NCBI RefSeq assembly: GCF_018139145.2
Contig: NC_059473.1
Coordinates: 63,532,707 to 63,596,706 of the forward strand
From: Gymnogyps californianus
Lineage: Eukaryota; Chordata; Aves; Accipitriformes; Cathartidae
Length of the DNA stretch: 64,000 nucleotides
Direction of reading: 5' to 3'
The notes beneath the pieces were generated by a model, which did not search any database, was not told the origin of the DNA, and was given only the letters and a program-made list of their open reading frames with translations. Positions 23,801 to 35,979 of this stretch are shown here, piece after piece. How positions within the stretch are numbered: position 1 is the stretch's first letter; every line of letters starts with the position of its first letter. The translations under genes and the position numbers were made by a program.

Positions 23801-26800
23801 CACCTCGACACAGTGCTCACCTTTCAGTTCAGGCTGCTTGCTTGCACCAGGTTGGAGGGATAGGTAGCCTCAGGAGCTGCCCTGGGGTGTGAGACCACAG
23901 CACAGCTGCTGGCCTGATCGGAAGGGCGATTGGAAGGCAATGGGAACCATTCTGCTGGGCAGCTGACTCGCAGGCGTTAGCGATTAAGCAACAGGGTTAG
24001 TGTTGTATGGCTGGGGACTCTCATTAGTGTTTTCCTTTTCTAACACTTGGAGGGATCAGAGACTAATTTTTACTGGTTTTCCACAGCCCTTCCTAACTGC
24101 CTCCTGTTTAAGGTGTAGCTTGGGAGAGTTTGGTGTAGTGCTCCTTCAGCAGGAGCAGGAGAATGAGTGACCCTGGATGAGGCATGCTAGAGGCACCTGC
24201 AAGCTTGGAGCCTCCATATAGGTACTGCTAGAAGACTGTAGATCCCATAGGATATGTTTAGCTACTGGTCTCTTTCACTGTGAAAATAGGGGGAAATATT
24301 TTTAATACTCCCCACCCAGCTGACAAATTATTTGGGGCAGTTTCATTTTTGGTATCCAAGTATTTAAAAATGATACGTAGTAAACTTCAGTAAATATTTC
24401 ATTGATAATGACCACTGTGGTATTTATTGTTATTAATGATACATCACTGTCTCTTGCTCGTTCTTTAATTTTTTGAATTCTTTGACTAATATATTTGGCA
24501 CATACTTTCCTTGGAAAAAGTTAGAACTTTTTTTCCTATGTGAATATGATGAAAGGACCATATAGAATGATGCTGATTTTTAACAAGCATTTAGGATGTG
24601 GCATGGCTGCAATAGAATTTATTGCTGGGCTTATAAAGAAAGAATACATTCGCAAAGACAAAGGGAAGTATTTAAAAGAGTAGACCCAGTCCCTGTGCTT
24701 CAGTTCATTTGAGGTGTGAGGCTTGCTTATGTTCCTTTTCAAATCAATAGCAAGGCTGTCTTTCATGTGAGTGGGATTTGAAGTAAACCCAAACTGTGTC
24801 TGTATTCAGTAAAACATCAGCACGTGTTGATTTACTGTGTGTTTGGGGCATGGAGGGAATAGATTTAATAACTTGGTTTAGGATTTTGCCATCTGCTACA
24901 TGTAACACCATGTGCAGTCAGAGAATTACCTTTAAGAAAAATCTCATGAGAAGAATTGAAATAAGAGCAGATATTTCTCAAAAGAACTAATAGGAGAAAT
25001 GCAAAAAAGCTGATCTTAATTAGAGGAGAGTCAGCAGGAAGAACAGTTCCTACTTGTGAGAGATACTGGCTATTTTTATTACCTCAGCTGATTTTATTTA
25101 AAAAAAAAAAAGGTTACATTGAATGCTGACCTGAAGCTTAGGCAAGTAGATGGGATTCTGCTAGATTCTTCCATCCATGAGTAAAGCATCATTGTTTTGT
25201 TTTGGGGGATTTTTGTTTTCTTCGACAGTTCTTGTCTTTTGAAGGCAGCTTTCTTCTGTTTGTGGATATTTGACTGTTAAATGATTCCAATGGAGCAGTG
25301 TTAGTAAAGAGCCTCAGGGAATTGAGAGGACTGCACACCATTGACTCCCTGGGATTTTGCAGATTTTCTCCCTCTTTTTGAAGTAAAATTCAAGATCTGA
25401 GAATTAATTGGGCAGAACTCAAATGCTCATTTGTATAGCACCGTGTCTTCTTAATGTGTACAACTTTCAGAGAAAAATCTTCTGTACTATGTCAGATGTA
25501 TTTGTGGGGGAGAGAATAGTGTTTACCTTATTGCATGATGTTCTTTCTAAGAAGACATCGTCTCCAAATTGAAGTCCCAAAAGGCTGCCCCTTTTACAAG
25601 TAACAGTTCTGTACTAGAGGGGGATGTTGAAAGAAGGGCTCTTTTATATTCTTATTGTGATCATTAAAATATAACTATATGCTATGCATTTTTATTATCT
25701 CTTAAACACAAATAGGTGCTATATTAATTTCTTTTCAGAAGCTGAGAAAGGATGTGAAACAAGAAGGAAGTGCTTAATGTTCCAGTGACCAGTAGGTCTA
25801 GCTAGGAGCGGCACAGTCTTAAATTCTGTAACTGTAGAGCTATTAAGACAATCTCGTGGCTGTATTTAAACTGAAATTACACATACTCTGGCACTGTTTA
25901 ATTTTGCACATTAAGTGAGGAAGGGACATTAGAAAAATACAAACCAATTAAAACACTTGCAAAAATGAATTACAGATTTTGTCACTTTGTGGTAAGCATT
26001 TATGCATGTGTAGCTGGCTCCAGCCAGTACTTCTGCCTTCTGATTAGTCTGAACTGATTTGATGAAATGGGCTATGACACAGATAGTCTTTCAGAAGGTG
26101 GCCTGATGTTGCCAGGTACTGAGTGTGCTGGCCCAAAGCCTTCAAAGATATGTATGTTTGTATCTCCTAGATATAACCAGTTCAGCTGATCTGAGAGCTC
26201 AGGCCAAGTTTACCTTATCTGACGTCCTGAATTCTTGTGCATCAGGCTGAGCCATAGTAATTATCTGTATGCACGCTCATGGCTTGTCCCAGCCTGTGAT
26301 GTTTTCAGTAATGCCTTTCAGCTTACAACTCAGGTGACCTGCAATCACTTTGTAACTTTCATTAGTGTAATTTTGAACTTTTGAAACTTCAATAATGAGG
26401 GATTTATAAAGAAAGAGGGTTGGAAAATGAAACTTCTAGCACCTGTTGTTGATTAGGGGGTCTATTCCCACTCACTTTTGAAGCCCCTTTGTGCTACTCG
26501 TGTTTTTTTAAAGGGTGTTGATGTAACTGAGAATATTGCAATTGGATTTAAGGTGTTACTCCTTCAAAAATTGCCCATTTTTCTTGAATGGCTTGATTCT
26601 GTTACTTTCATTGTACATAGTATGGCGAGTCAGAGGAATGGATCGAAGGAAAACAGCAATTTTGTCTTCGGTGCTCAGCAAACTTAGAATATAGAGTGAA
26701 TTTAGTTAGGGTTAGGAAAGAATATCAGAGCTTGTGAGATCAGAGTTCGAATGGAGTGTTACAGGGCAGATTTTAGTAGGATAAGTGGAATATATTTAAA

Positions 26801-29800
26801 CTTCCAAGTGGAATAATGTGCACTAAGTCAAAATCTAAAGCAATGTGTGAGCAGATGGGAAGTGTGTGTCAGAAAGACCACCTGATCCTTTCTGACTTAA
26901 GTTAGTGTAGCTTGTATTTTGACAAAGAAAGGTGAGAAAGGAGGTAAAAGTGGCTGAGACAGAGATTGCATAGCCTGGGAACGAGGAAAGCAGCAAGTCA
27001 TGCACTCTGCTTTGGGGAAGAAGGTTTAGAGCTGTCTGACATTGGAGCAGCTCCTCAGCTGCTGCCCCCACGGCCTGGTCCTCTCGGGCTCCCACCGCAA
27101 TCGTTGCCCAAATGCAGTTGGGTTTGGGCTCCTTGTAGTTAGAATTTGTGATGGTGACAAAATATGTTTCTCCATAGTGGGAGACCATAGACTTTATTAT
27201 ACAAGAGCAGTCTTGCCGTCACTGTTATCTTATCTTTCTTCCACCACCACCACCTTTAGTAAATAATAGATAACTTTTGATTCTTTTTTTTCTTTTCTTT
27301 TCTTTTGTCACCAGAGCTACTGCATGTCTGCCTTTGTCAGGTTCAGCTGTTAAATGTCTAATGTACTCTTTAGCTAGGAAAGTGAAAATGAGGTCAGTAT
27401 TTCTTGTGTTTCTTAACTTTACTTCATGTGGGTTTTTTCTTTTTTTAAAGCCCATTTCCTAAGGAAATGAAACTTAAGAGCTTGTACTGTTTTTTCATCC
27501 TCCACCCTCTTTCTGTATCTGCCTGTTTGATGAATTTCAGCCAAATTTGAGAGGTTTCAGATACACAGAGCTCCCCACAAAACATAACTGCCTAGGTTCA
27601 GTTAACAACCAAATTAATGCCCTGGCTGACAGAAAGGCCACTGTGTTCCCACACTACTTGCTACTGAGGATCAAGGTGAGATTCTACCTTGAGACAATTC
27701 CCTGAGAACCCTGGGGGCCTTCTGAACAACTGTAAATTGATTTTATTTTCTTCTATTTTCTTCCCACATAGTGGTTTCTCCTGTCTTTCACTGTTAAGTT
27801 CTTCCTTGTCCGCTGCTTCCAAAGGCTACTGGGTCTGCATGTCTTCTATAGCAGGCTCTATAATATAACCAGCTTTTTTTCCCCCTCAGGGAACAGGAAA
27901 AATGCATGGAAACTAATTTTTGCTGGCTCTCTTGTTCCACTGAAATAGATACCTACTTCCTACAGAAGATGCACTCAGGATCGGTTTATAAGAGCTCTTG
28001 GTCAGTAATGGACTCAGGCACTTGGCCTCTGCAGGAAGAGTAGTTTTCCTGCTTGTAGGATTATTTATGAAGACTCCAGTACTGTCTCTGTAGGTGGCCC
28101 GACCATTATGCCAGGATAAACTTTGGGTTCTGTGGATTTCAAAAGCTGGAAACATCCTTTTTTAGAGTTGATTTTTAATTAAGACCTGAGCTTTGGAAAC
28201 AGTGTGCCAGAGGTCTGAGAAGGCCTTCCTGCAAGCAGTCTTGAATTTATTTTTAATGCACTGAATAAACATTAGGAAGTAAAATGCTTGTCCCAGGATA
28301 TCTGTAGCTATTTCACCCTTTCTCTTGGCTCTGACTTCCCAAACTTTTTCTCCTTTATTTAAAAAAGGAAAGTTGGAGAATAGTCTGCCTACGCTTAATA
28401 GTGGCTCCTGTGCCAGTCACTGCCCATCCTTGTCCTGGAATTGCTGAAACCAGTTCCAGCAAATTCATAATTTCCTCTCTGCTTTTGACTGTGGGGCTTA
28501 TTAGTTTTTAGCAGGGTCAAAGGTTCATCCATTCACTCTTGAAAGTCTGTGATGGCCTTACATGCTAGCATATTCTTGAGCAGGAGTGTCCATTCAGTTC
28601 TCCATTGTAAAGACGAGCAGTTTGGGTTCAACCATCACACTCCTTAATTGCTTGTTAAAAATATTGTCATACACTTCCAGTTCTCAAGTTTCGTTTGGAA
28701 TTGCTACGCTCATGCACCGAAAAATGTGACCTGGCTATTCAGCTGTAATAGGTGGCAGTTGTTGGGGGAAGAAGACTAAATTCATCCTTGTGCAAGTCTG
28801 TGTATGCAATAATCTCCAACCAAGTTCTGGATTAGTTGAGCTCAACAGACTTCATGTAAACGCCTGCATCAATTAGTTTTAAATTTTATGGAGTTCGTCT
28901 ATATCCCTCAGAAGTGGGGGTGGGATTGCCTTTATAGCGAGGTCTTACAGTTTCATAGTATAATAGGTGTAATTAAAAAACCAAAGTAATTCCTGTACTC
29001 TTCATAGCCAATCTCTGATCTGTACACAAACATATGTTTACTGACATATCTGTACACATACATTTATACAGACTAGAGTACCTCAATTCTTCCATGTTTT
29101 TAAAATCTAATAATGCATGTTAAAATGCATGTTTTAAGCACACAGCTGGTATTGTGCATTTGAAAACTATTCAGTCACTGCTCTCCCAACGCGTGGAACT
29201 CAACTTGCCAGGGGAGTCTCTGAAGTGATGTCCTTATTGCTGTATTGACTTTCGGGAGAGCAGAAGAAGCTGACCAGTAAGTAATTAACCTTGGAAGTAA
29301 TTTAGGGGGTACCAAAATGATGGGTCTCAAGAATTGCTTCCTTAAGGCATTTCTTGCTGGGCTGCTGGCCACTTCAGTAGTGGAGTCTGAGCTTTGAGAG
29401 CCAAATGGCAGAACTCCTCCTGATTTTGATGGTGTGCTGTCTCATAGTTAAGACCCTTCAGAACCACAAATATTCACCAAGCTTTCTATGTGCGTAAATC
29501 TGTACTCACATACCACAGACACCAGACACCTTGCCTCCCTCTTTCCTGGAAGATAAACTTAAATGATTTTTTTTTTTTCGAAGTATCTGTCATACATTGA
29601 TATATAGAAATCAATACAGTTTAGCAATGCTAAGATGTTCCATAAGTGATTATTCTGAAATATGTATGATTTTAAGTCCCACTGGCCAGGAAGTTATGCT
29701 ACATAGCAGGGAATTTAGTTTGTCTTTGTTATGCTAAACTATCTGAGTCATTTTGCAGTTCATATGAAGATTAGTTTTCTCTACAGTTTTCTAGTTGTGA

Positions 29801-30265
29801 GGCAACTAGCTTGTGTTATTGTTTTCAACATCTGTGAGCCTAACTATACTAAATTGCAGAGTGTTTGCTCTCTTCTGAACATCAGTCACCTTGAAAAGAG
29901 TGTACATCAGCTTCACGTGAGTCCGCCTGCCACTTCGGGGTGACTAGGGCGTGCCCTCAGAATTCTTTTGCTATTGAGCCAGTCACTATTTTAAGGTCAA
30001 CATGATGCTTCTAAAAAGACTCATCTTACAGGAAGCAGTTGAGAAACCTGAAAGAATACATTTCAGGTGTATATCATATTTGAGATGAAAACTGAATTTA
30101 TGTAATCCTAGGCTTCATAGGTAAAATCTTGGTCTTGCTGAAGTAAGCAGCAGATCTCCCTTTGACTTTAGCAGGTGAAATTCTGCAGGTAGTATATGCG
30201 GTTGTTTTATGCTTAGGCTTGTCAAACCATAACTGCCCTAAATATTGCACCATGTTTCCCTACAG
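20896..30265 (+). other. MAP3K5: MAP3K5 intron 3
   Basis: 9,370 bp, the largest intron fully inside the window. It holds short A/T runs (A14 at 22,037), a GA/GT microsatellite near 21,330 and an old-repeat remnant at about 30,121-30,187. ORFs here (for example 26,835-27,188 minus) show no recognisable domain and I treat them as chance. No other element was recognised. Confidence 0.85.
30121..30187. repeat. Possible ancient repeat remnant of the 'ttgacttcaatgg' type
   Basis: AAATCTTGGTCTTGCTGAAGT followed by CTCCCTTTGACTTTAGCAGG is similar to a widespread sauropsid repeat (recalled, not searched). Lies 80 bp upstream of the exon at 30,266. Confidence 0.33.
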
Positions 30266-30459
30266 ATGTGCACTGGTAACTACATATTTGTTCCTTATAT
30301 GATAACTCCACATAACAAGGTGTACTGCTGTGATAGCAGCTTTATGAAGGGACTAACAGAACTGATGCAGCCCAGTTTTGAGTCACTGCTTGGGCCTATA
30401 TGCTTACCTCTGGTGGATCGATTTATTCAGCTCTTGAAGGTGGCACAGGCCAGTTCAAG
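30266..30459 (+). CDS. MAP3K5: MAP3K5 exon, end of thioredoxin-binding domain with Cys250 equivalent
   Basis: 194 nt: 64 codons from MCTGNYIFVPYMITPHNKVY to LLKVAQASS, then two bases (AG) of a split Ser codon; human residues 205-269. Cysteines equivalent to human 206, 225, 226 and 250 are all present. The Cys in GPICLPLVDRF is encoded at 30,401-30,403 and is the residue established as needed for thioredoxin binding to human ASK1. The acceptor is TGTTTCCCTACAG and the donor AAG|GTGAGT. Unspliced reading meets TGA at 30,461. It differs from human mainly at SFES (human NFEL). Confidence 0.98.
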
Positions 30460-30725
30460 GTGAGTTGTCTTTTTTGTACCCCTGTGTAAAATTCATATAT
30501 TTCTGCTGGCAATATAAATGTCAGACTTTTGCTTCAGGGTGATGCAATGTTTTGCCTTCTGTTGAGACAAATTGATAATGAATAATTTAGCTTGACCAAA
30601 TCTCTCCATTGACACTGCTCTATCAATAAATGTTCCACATATACATTGTGGGAGAGCTGCAGGGCCAGAAAAACAAATGCAAGGGACCTTGCCCAAATTG
30701 CTGACGTGAAGTTGTTCATCTCCAG
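30460..30725 (+). other. MAP3K5: MAP3K5 intron 4
   Basis: 266 bp, the shortest intron in the window and not a multiple of three, so retention would shift or stop the frame. Its 3' end is open in the frame of the next exon back to about 30,646, which makes a longer false ORF starting at an intronic ATG. The acceptor CATCTCCAG has a modest pyrimidine tract. Confidence 0.93.
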
Positions 30726-30894
30726 CCAGTATTTCCGGGAATCCATTCTGAACGACATCAGGAAGGCCCGTACCCTCTACACAGGCAAAGAGCTTGCAGC
30801 AGAGCTGGCAAGGATTCGACAGCGAGTGGATAACGTTGAAGTCTTGTCTGCTGACATTGTAATAAACTTGCTGCTGTCCTACAGAGACATCCAG
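30726..30894 (+). CDS. MAP3K5: MAP3K5 exon, start of central TPR-like region
   Basis: 169 nt: one base completing the split Ser, then 56 codons beginning [14 protein letters not shown] and ending LLLSYRDIQ (human 269-325). It encodes the first helices of the central regulatory region, a stack of TPR-like helix pairs shown in human ASK1 to prime substrate phosphorylation and contact MKK partners. [20 protein letters not shown] is nearly invariant among ASK proteins. The donor is CAG|GTATGA and the exit is phase 0. The spliced start was preferred over the intronic ATG upstream because it restores the exact ASK1 sequence. Confidence 0.98.
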
Positions 30895-31855
30895 GTATGA
30901 ATCCTATGCTTTAAGATCATCTCAAACATAGTAAATTAAATTGCGTTCTCAGTGAAATTTTTAGTGTATTTTGCACAGATTTACTAACAAACTATATGAA
31001 TAATGCACACTAGTAAAAATTTTTCACAGTATCTTCAGTGATGCTTTTTACTTTATTTTGTAGTTACACTGTTTATAGTGTGCCTTTACGTAGCAGAAAA
31101 GTGTTGTTATAACAGCACCTAAAAAGTACACAACATATAATAACTCTTCCTCATCTCAGCATTACTATGTGATGAACAGCCCATAGTGTGTCCTACTTAA
31201 AGGCTATGGTAGCATTCTGCTATTGATATGTATAGGTATCCTTTGTCACCCTGCTTGTGACATTTCTCATGGAAACGTAACATGTTCATATGCATTTCAG
31301 CTTCTGGAATGGTGCTAGTAATTGCTTACTTTGTTATACATAATTTCAACTGTTGCTCCTTAAACATTTTGAAGTGGTTTGGTTTTGATTTTGTTTGTTT
31401 GTTTTTTAAATACGTCAGTGAGTAAGCTACTTTAAAAATTGGTATTGAAAGATTCTTTTGTTTTTGTAGCTCATGCCTACTTCAGATTTTTGGGATGCCT
31501 TAATTCAGATGCAGTTAGCATTGTAATGTCTGTACAAAATGAACTCTGATATGTGTTCAGCCCCCGAAGCTAACTTTAATCATGAAATAGCTGTACTAAA
31601 ATTTCCACAGGTCCATGTTGAAGCAGTACCGGAGACCAAATTGTGTTTCCCTGCTAAATACTGTGCATATTCACATTTCTGATGAGTGCCAGGCTATTTA
31701 CAGTTTGAGACGGAAAAAACTGAAATCCATAAAACTTACATTGAACCGAAAATACTTCTTAGTATGAAATAAGAGGTGCTTAGTTCAAAGAGGAGTTTAT
31801 ATAGGCATACCTCAGTACAGCCACCTAAAACTTCATTATTCCCTCCTTTTGGAAG
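30895..31855 (+). other. MAP3K5: MAP3K5 intron 5
   Basis: 961 bp of AT-rich sequence without a recognised repeat or ORF of note. The acceptor context is CCCTCCTTTTGGAAG. Confidence 0.93.
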
Positions 31856-31962
31856 GATTACGATTCCATTGTGAAACTGGTGAAAACTTTAGAAAAACTG
31901 CCTACTTTTGACTTGGCTTCTCACCACCATGTGAGGCTTCATTACGCGTTTGCGCTGAACAG
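31856..31962 (+). CDS. MAP3K5: MAP3K5 exon, TPR-like region
   Basis: 107 nt: 35 codons starting DYDSIVKLVKTLEKL and ending LHYAFALN plus two bases of a split Arg (human 326-361). It carries one helical repeat of the TPR-like stack, with the conserved FDLASHHHV segment. Bird-specific changes from human include Lys for Glu in VKTLEK and Arg-Leu for Lys-Phe after HHHV. The acceptor ends GGAAG and the donor is AG|GTAAGA. It entirely lacks an ATG, so it was found by homology and splice signals. Confidence 0.97.
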
Positions 31963-34291
31963 GTAAGAATCTACCCTTCCTTCTGCTGTTGAACAGTAAA
32001 TCAGAACTGCAGGCTTCACACAGGGTTGGTAATCCTGGGTGAAGTTCCCTGCTGGAATCTTCATATGAAGGTCTAGGGTTTTCACTGAAGCAACTTTGGG
32101 GACTCTGCGCTTTGTGATCAATCTAAGCTTTCTTTTTCTCTCATATTGTCAAATTCCATTCCTTTTCCTTTAGTGTGAGTGTTCGATTTGTCCTTCCATA
32201 GGTTTGCATCATTTTTTTGTTTCAGTACCTAAATTGGAGCAAATAAATACCTAGCAGTATTTTACCTCTGTAAAATACACTTCTAACATTGCTGTACGAG
32301 TGGCAGTGCTGCAGCTTTTGTGCTAACTTAGACATCATCTCATTCAAGTCTGAATTCTGGTAGTGTCAGGAGACAGGAGGAGAACTTCCATCAAATGTCC
32401 ATCAGAAGATTTTATTATATTATAATAATAAAGTAATTTTCATGTTCTCTGATAACATGCACAAAATGTGCCACATGGAGCAGCACGCACTACTTTCTTG
32501 AGTTAAATGAGAGCCAAACCTAGATTTTTTTTTCTGGGATACCGGCAATTGAGCAAGGCACTAAATGGGGAGTCTTTCAGAGGAAATTACAGAGATTTTC
32601 TGCTCCCTTGCTGTTATCACAATGAACACTTTGCTGTTGACATTTAGAGGAGTAGACCAGGTGTCAGCAGGCATTGATATTGTCAACTATAGAAAATGTC
32701 TACAGATCTTTCTGCTTCTCACAGATTTGAATATTGTAGTTCAGGTTTGCTGAGGAGCCTCAAAACTGCATATCGTGTCAAAGTGATGTCAAAATATGTC
32801 ACAAGTAATTAGTTGAAAAAATAAACATGTTTTTGAAACAAAAACAAAACAAAAATAAAAAACAGCGATCTGGCATTGTTTTGTCTGAATAAAATGTCCA
32901 GATCCTTTCTTGTTCCTTTATACCAGGTATATGAATGTATAAATATTGTGCCCTTTTTGTTCCTGCTTTGCCATAAATATGTGGAGCCTCGCAGATTAAA
33001 TAATCCAGCATGTATCTGCCACTTCTACATAGTCTTTACAAAGGTCACTAGGTGTGCCTTGGAGTTTTAACAAGTTATTTAGACCTCAAGGTCACCATTT
33101 TCTAAAAGAAAGTCACCTTTGAAAACAGGACTTGACTAGTTCACTGGGGCGCTAAAAAACCTGCAAAACTGCAGTATAATCTTTTCAGGCAGATCATTAT
33201 ACTTCCTTGGTTCTGTTGGGACTTCTTGCACACTGAAAGGTCTGTTTTTGTAGATGTGACTGTAAGATGTAGCCTTTGAGGGTATCTGTCATACAAAAGG
33301 TCTACACAGTACCTCCAAAGGAGTTCAGATGAGATTTTCCTCTCCCTCCTTTCTCCAGATTGTATATTCAATTGGAATCCATGACAGCCATGAAAATGTT
33401 CATGCTTTGGTGTATGCCAAGAAGGAATTACTTGGGCTAATTGTAGCCTTCTCCTTATTGGAAACAGAGGATGTTTCCTGAGCTAAGGCAGGTCTAGAAT
33501 ACTCTGCACATCTAAATGTTTGCTGTGGAAGAAGCTGTCCCTCTTGCTTCTAATCCAGGTCACTAGTACGGAAGGATGGAGCGGCTCAATTAGTCAGGAT
33601 TAGTCTGACCTAAATCAAGAAAGTGTGTGAGGACATTGACGATGGAAGAGTAAGCAGAAAGAAAAGTAGGGACCTCTGTCTCTGGACACCAGCAAAGTGT
33701 AAATGGCTCATATTACAAAACACTGTTGTGCCTTACTGGTTTTGTTCTCATTAAGTTCAGCTAGCTATTGGTTTGATCTGGATTAGTGATAGTTGATACA
33801 AGATGTGGAAGAGTTATACACCTGAAACTCCATTGTGAAAATTGCACTTCTGTAATGGAAGTCAGCTGAAAAACATAAAGAAGCCGCAGGCTTACCCTTG
33901 TTGCTTTACTTGAGTGGCCAATATGAGAAGAGAAAACAAAAGGAAGCAAACCTTCAACAACTGGGCAAGCGATCAGTTGGCAGGGGAACTAAAATGACAC
34001 AGACCTGAAGGAGACTGTTACTTGCTCAGCCAGGAGCACTTGACTTCTCTCCCTGGGGCCTGGGATTGGGAGCACTTGTCAATCTCAAATGAGTACACCA
34101 GCCTTGCTGTGCCACTCTAGAAGTACTTGGGGAGCCTGCTGCAGCTCTGTAGTCGGAGGGGACTTTTCCTAATTTGTTAGAATTTGACTGATCTGAAGGT
34201 TGGGAAGAGACGGCGCTGTGTTTCATTTGTCTTTCTCATCAGGCTGAGACATCAACAGAGGTTGGCCCAGCACGTAGACTTGCACATTCTT

Positions 34292-34319
34292 CCCCCCCCC
34301 CCCCCCCCCCCCCCCCCCC
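34292..34319 (+). repeat. C28 homopolymer in intron 6
   Basis: A run of 28 cytosines on the sense strand, ending T-CAG-G, so it forms an unusually strong pyrimidine tract in front of an AG. Assembly length in such runs is unreliable. Confidence 0.95.
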
Positions 34320-35341
34320 TCAGGAAAGCAGTTTATACTGTCTGTTCAAACAAGTGCTTTTGCTCTGTTTTCTTAATTATTTTTGTTATGATGTAAGTAC
34401 TGATTCGTCCTCTGTTACCCATTCTGCTTGATTTAAACCTTTTCTTCCACATTACTCCCTTCTGGAGCTGCATACCTGAGCTCAGAGCTCACGAGCTCAG
34501 GTATTGCTTAGAGTACACATGCTCTGATCTCTCGGGTTTGACATTGACACTGCCTGTGCAGATGCATCAAAACTTTGGTAAATTCCTGTAGAGGGTGAAG
34601 AAAAAATCCATTACTGAACCTCTGATCAAGTAGTATCTGCTTTAAGATGGCTGTAGCTTTTGATGTGTTTGGGGTTTTTTTTCTTTCTGAGGTAGCCTTC
34701 TCTTGCAAGCTTCTTCACTGCAAAGCTTAAAAGACAGATACAAAACCACTTTTATATATTCCCCCCGATTCAAATTGTAGCCACTCAAATATTACAAGCA
34801 ATTTCTCCAAAAGAATATAATACTCTCCCCAAACCACTGAAGAGTAGTTTTTGCTGAGAAAAGTCATTTGCTTGTTCAGTACACAAATACGTAAAAAATT
34901 CTAAACTCTTGATACTGAATGATGTATGTATCCAAACTGTGAGTCACCAGGAAGTGTCTAATGCTTGCAATTATGCAGTTTATTTGTCTGAAGTACTTTC
35001 GTTAATATTATCTTCTTGGCTTCACTTCCTAACCTTCCCTATCATGGGAATTCAGTCTGGATTATGCTTTTTGGTTTTTTTGCTTCACATTCAAAATGCA
35101 TATTAAAAAAAAAAAATCACAAACACAAGATGGAATCTTTTTTTCCTTTAAAGCATGAATTACTATGAAAGAAATATTAGATATGAAATCAAGGTTCATA
35201 TCTTTCTATTTTGTAAGAAAGTAACACATGATCTTTCTAAGAATTGCTCTTGTTGCTGTGGTCAGTGCTTTGCTCTAACTGATGCTTTGTGTGAGAGAGA
35301 AAATATGTTTTGGGGCTTTTATGAAGGTGTCCCATGATATT

Positions 35342-35395
35342 AAGAAAAGGGGGGGAAAAAAAAGAGGGGGGAAAAGTGTGTGTATATATAATATA
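35342..35395. repeat. Purine tract followed by TG/TA repeat
   Basis: About 35 consecutive purines (A and G runs) pass directly into short TG and TA repeats. It is low-complexity sequence in intron 6, shortly upstream of the exon at 35,523. Confidence 0.85.
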
Positions 35396-35522
35396 GTCCA
35401 TTGTGTCTAGAAGCACTTTTTACATGGATGAAGTCATACATATATATTCAAACATGGTTGTGAAAAAGTATTTCTTGTTAACTTTATTGGGTTTTTTAAT
35501 CAAATTTTTTGTTTTTTAATAG

Positions 35523-35693
35523 GCGAAATCTGCCTGGAGACAGACAGAAAGCTCTAGAAATTATGATTCCCCTAGTAGAACAGGAAGACCAAGTAGCTTC
35601 AGATATGTACTGCTTGGTTGGTCGAATTTACAAGGACATGTTTTTGGAGTCTGGGTTCATAGATACAGAAAGCAGGGACAAAGGGACGTTCTG
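35523..35693 (+). CDS. MAP3K5: MAP3K5 exon, TPR-like region
   Basis: 171 nt: one base closing the split Arg, 56 codons from RNLPGDRQKALEIM to TESRDKGTF, then TG of a split Trp (human 361-418). DMYCLVGRIYKDMF is the hallmark helix of this repeat in all ASK proteins. The middle (PLVEQEDQ, human PMVQSEGQ) is more variable, as expected for a helix-connecting segment. The donor is TG|GTGAGT. An ATG lies in the intron upstream (35,509) but is not used; the splice acceptor and phase are clear. Confidence 0.98.
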
Positions 35694-35974
35694 GTGAGTA
35701 CTGTTTTCCTGGTCTATGTCTGTTTGTTAGCTTTGGGAAAATATTCCTTAAACAAGAATATATTTCAACTGTTTTTCATTCCAAATATTTGGCATCGTTA
35801 AGGGATACACTGAATCTTCTAATCCCCTTCACTTATTTAAGAGTGAGAGATTTATGTTGTTCACAGATCTGGTTCCGTGAAGTTCTTGAAGTGCCTCAGA
35901 GACTTGGAAGTTTAGGTAGCTCTCATCAGAGTGTACTTTCCTCCTTTTTCCCCATATGTGAAGTCTCCTGTTTA

Positions 35975-35979
35975 CTATA
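35975..35979. repeat. Target-site duplication CTATA, left copy of intron 7 LTR
   Basis: CTATA immediately before TGTCATGATT. The same five bases follow the other LTR end at 36,576-36,580. An exact 5-bp duplication marks retroviral-type integration. Confidence 0.93.

Larger units (their letters stand above)
31963..35522 (+). other. MAP3K5: MAP3K5 intron 6
   Basis: 3,560 bp. It contains the C28 tract at 34,292-34,319 followed directly by TCAG, a purine/TG/TA-rich stretch at about 35,342-35,395, and no recognisable interspersed repeat. A possible 69-nt cassette exon sits at 34,324-34,392 (see findings). The acceptor into the next exon is GTTTTTTAATAG. Confidence 0.9.

Noticed and set aside
26835..27188. 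117-codon minus-strand ORF in intron 3
   Set aside because: No recognisable domain and it overlaps an ORF on the other strand; treated as chance.
30646..30725. Intronic ATG upstream of the exon at 30,726 as an alternative start
   Set aside because: The extra N-terminal residues match nothing in ASK1, while splicing at 30,725/30,726 restores the exact conserved sequence and phase.
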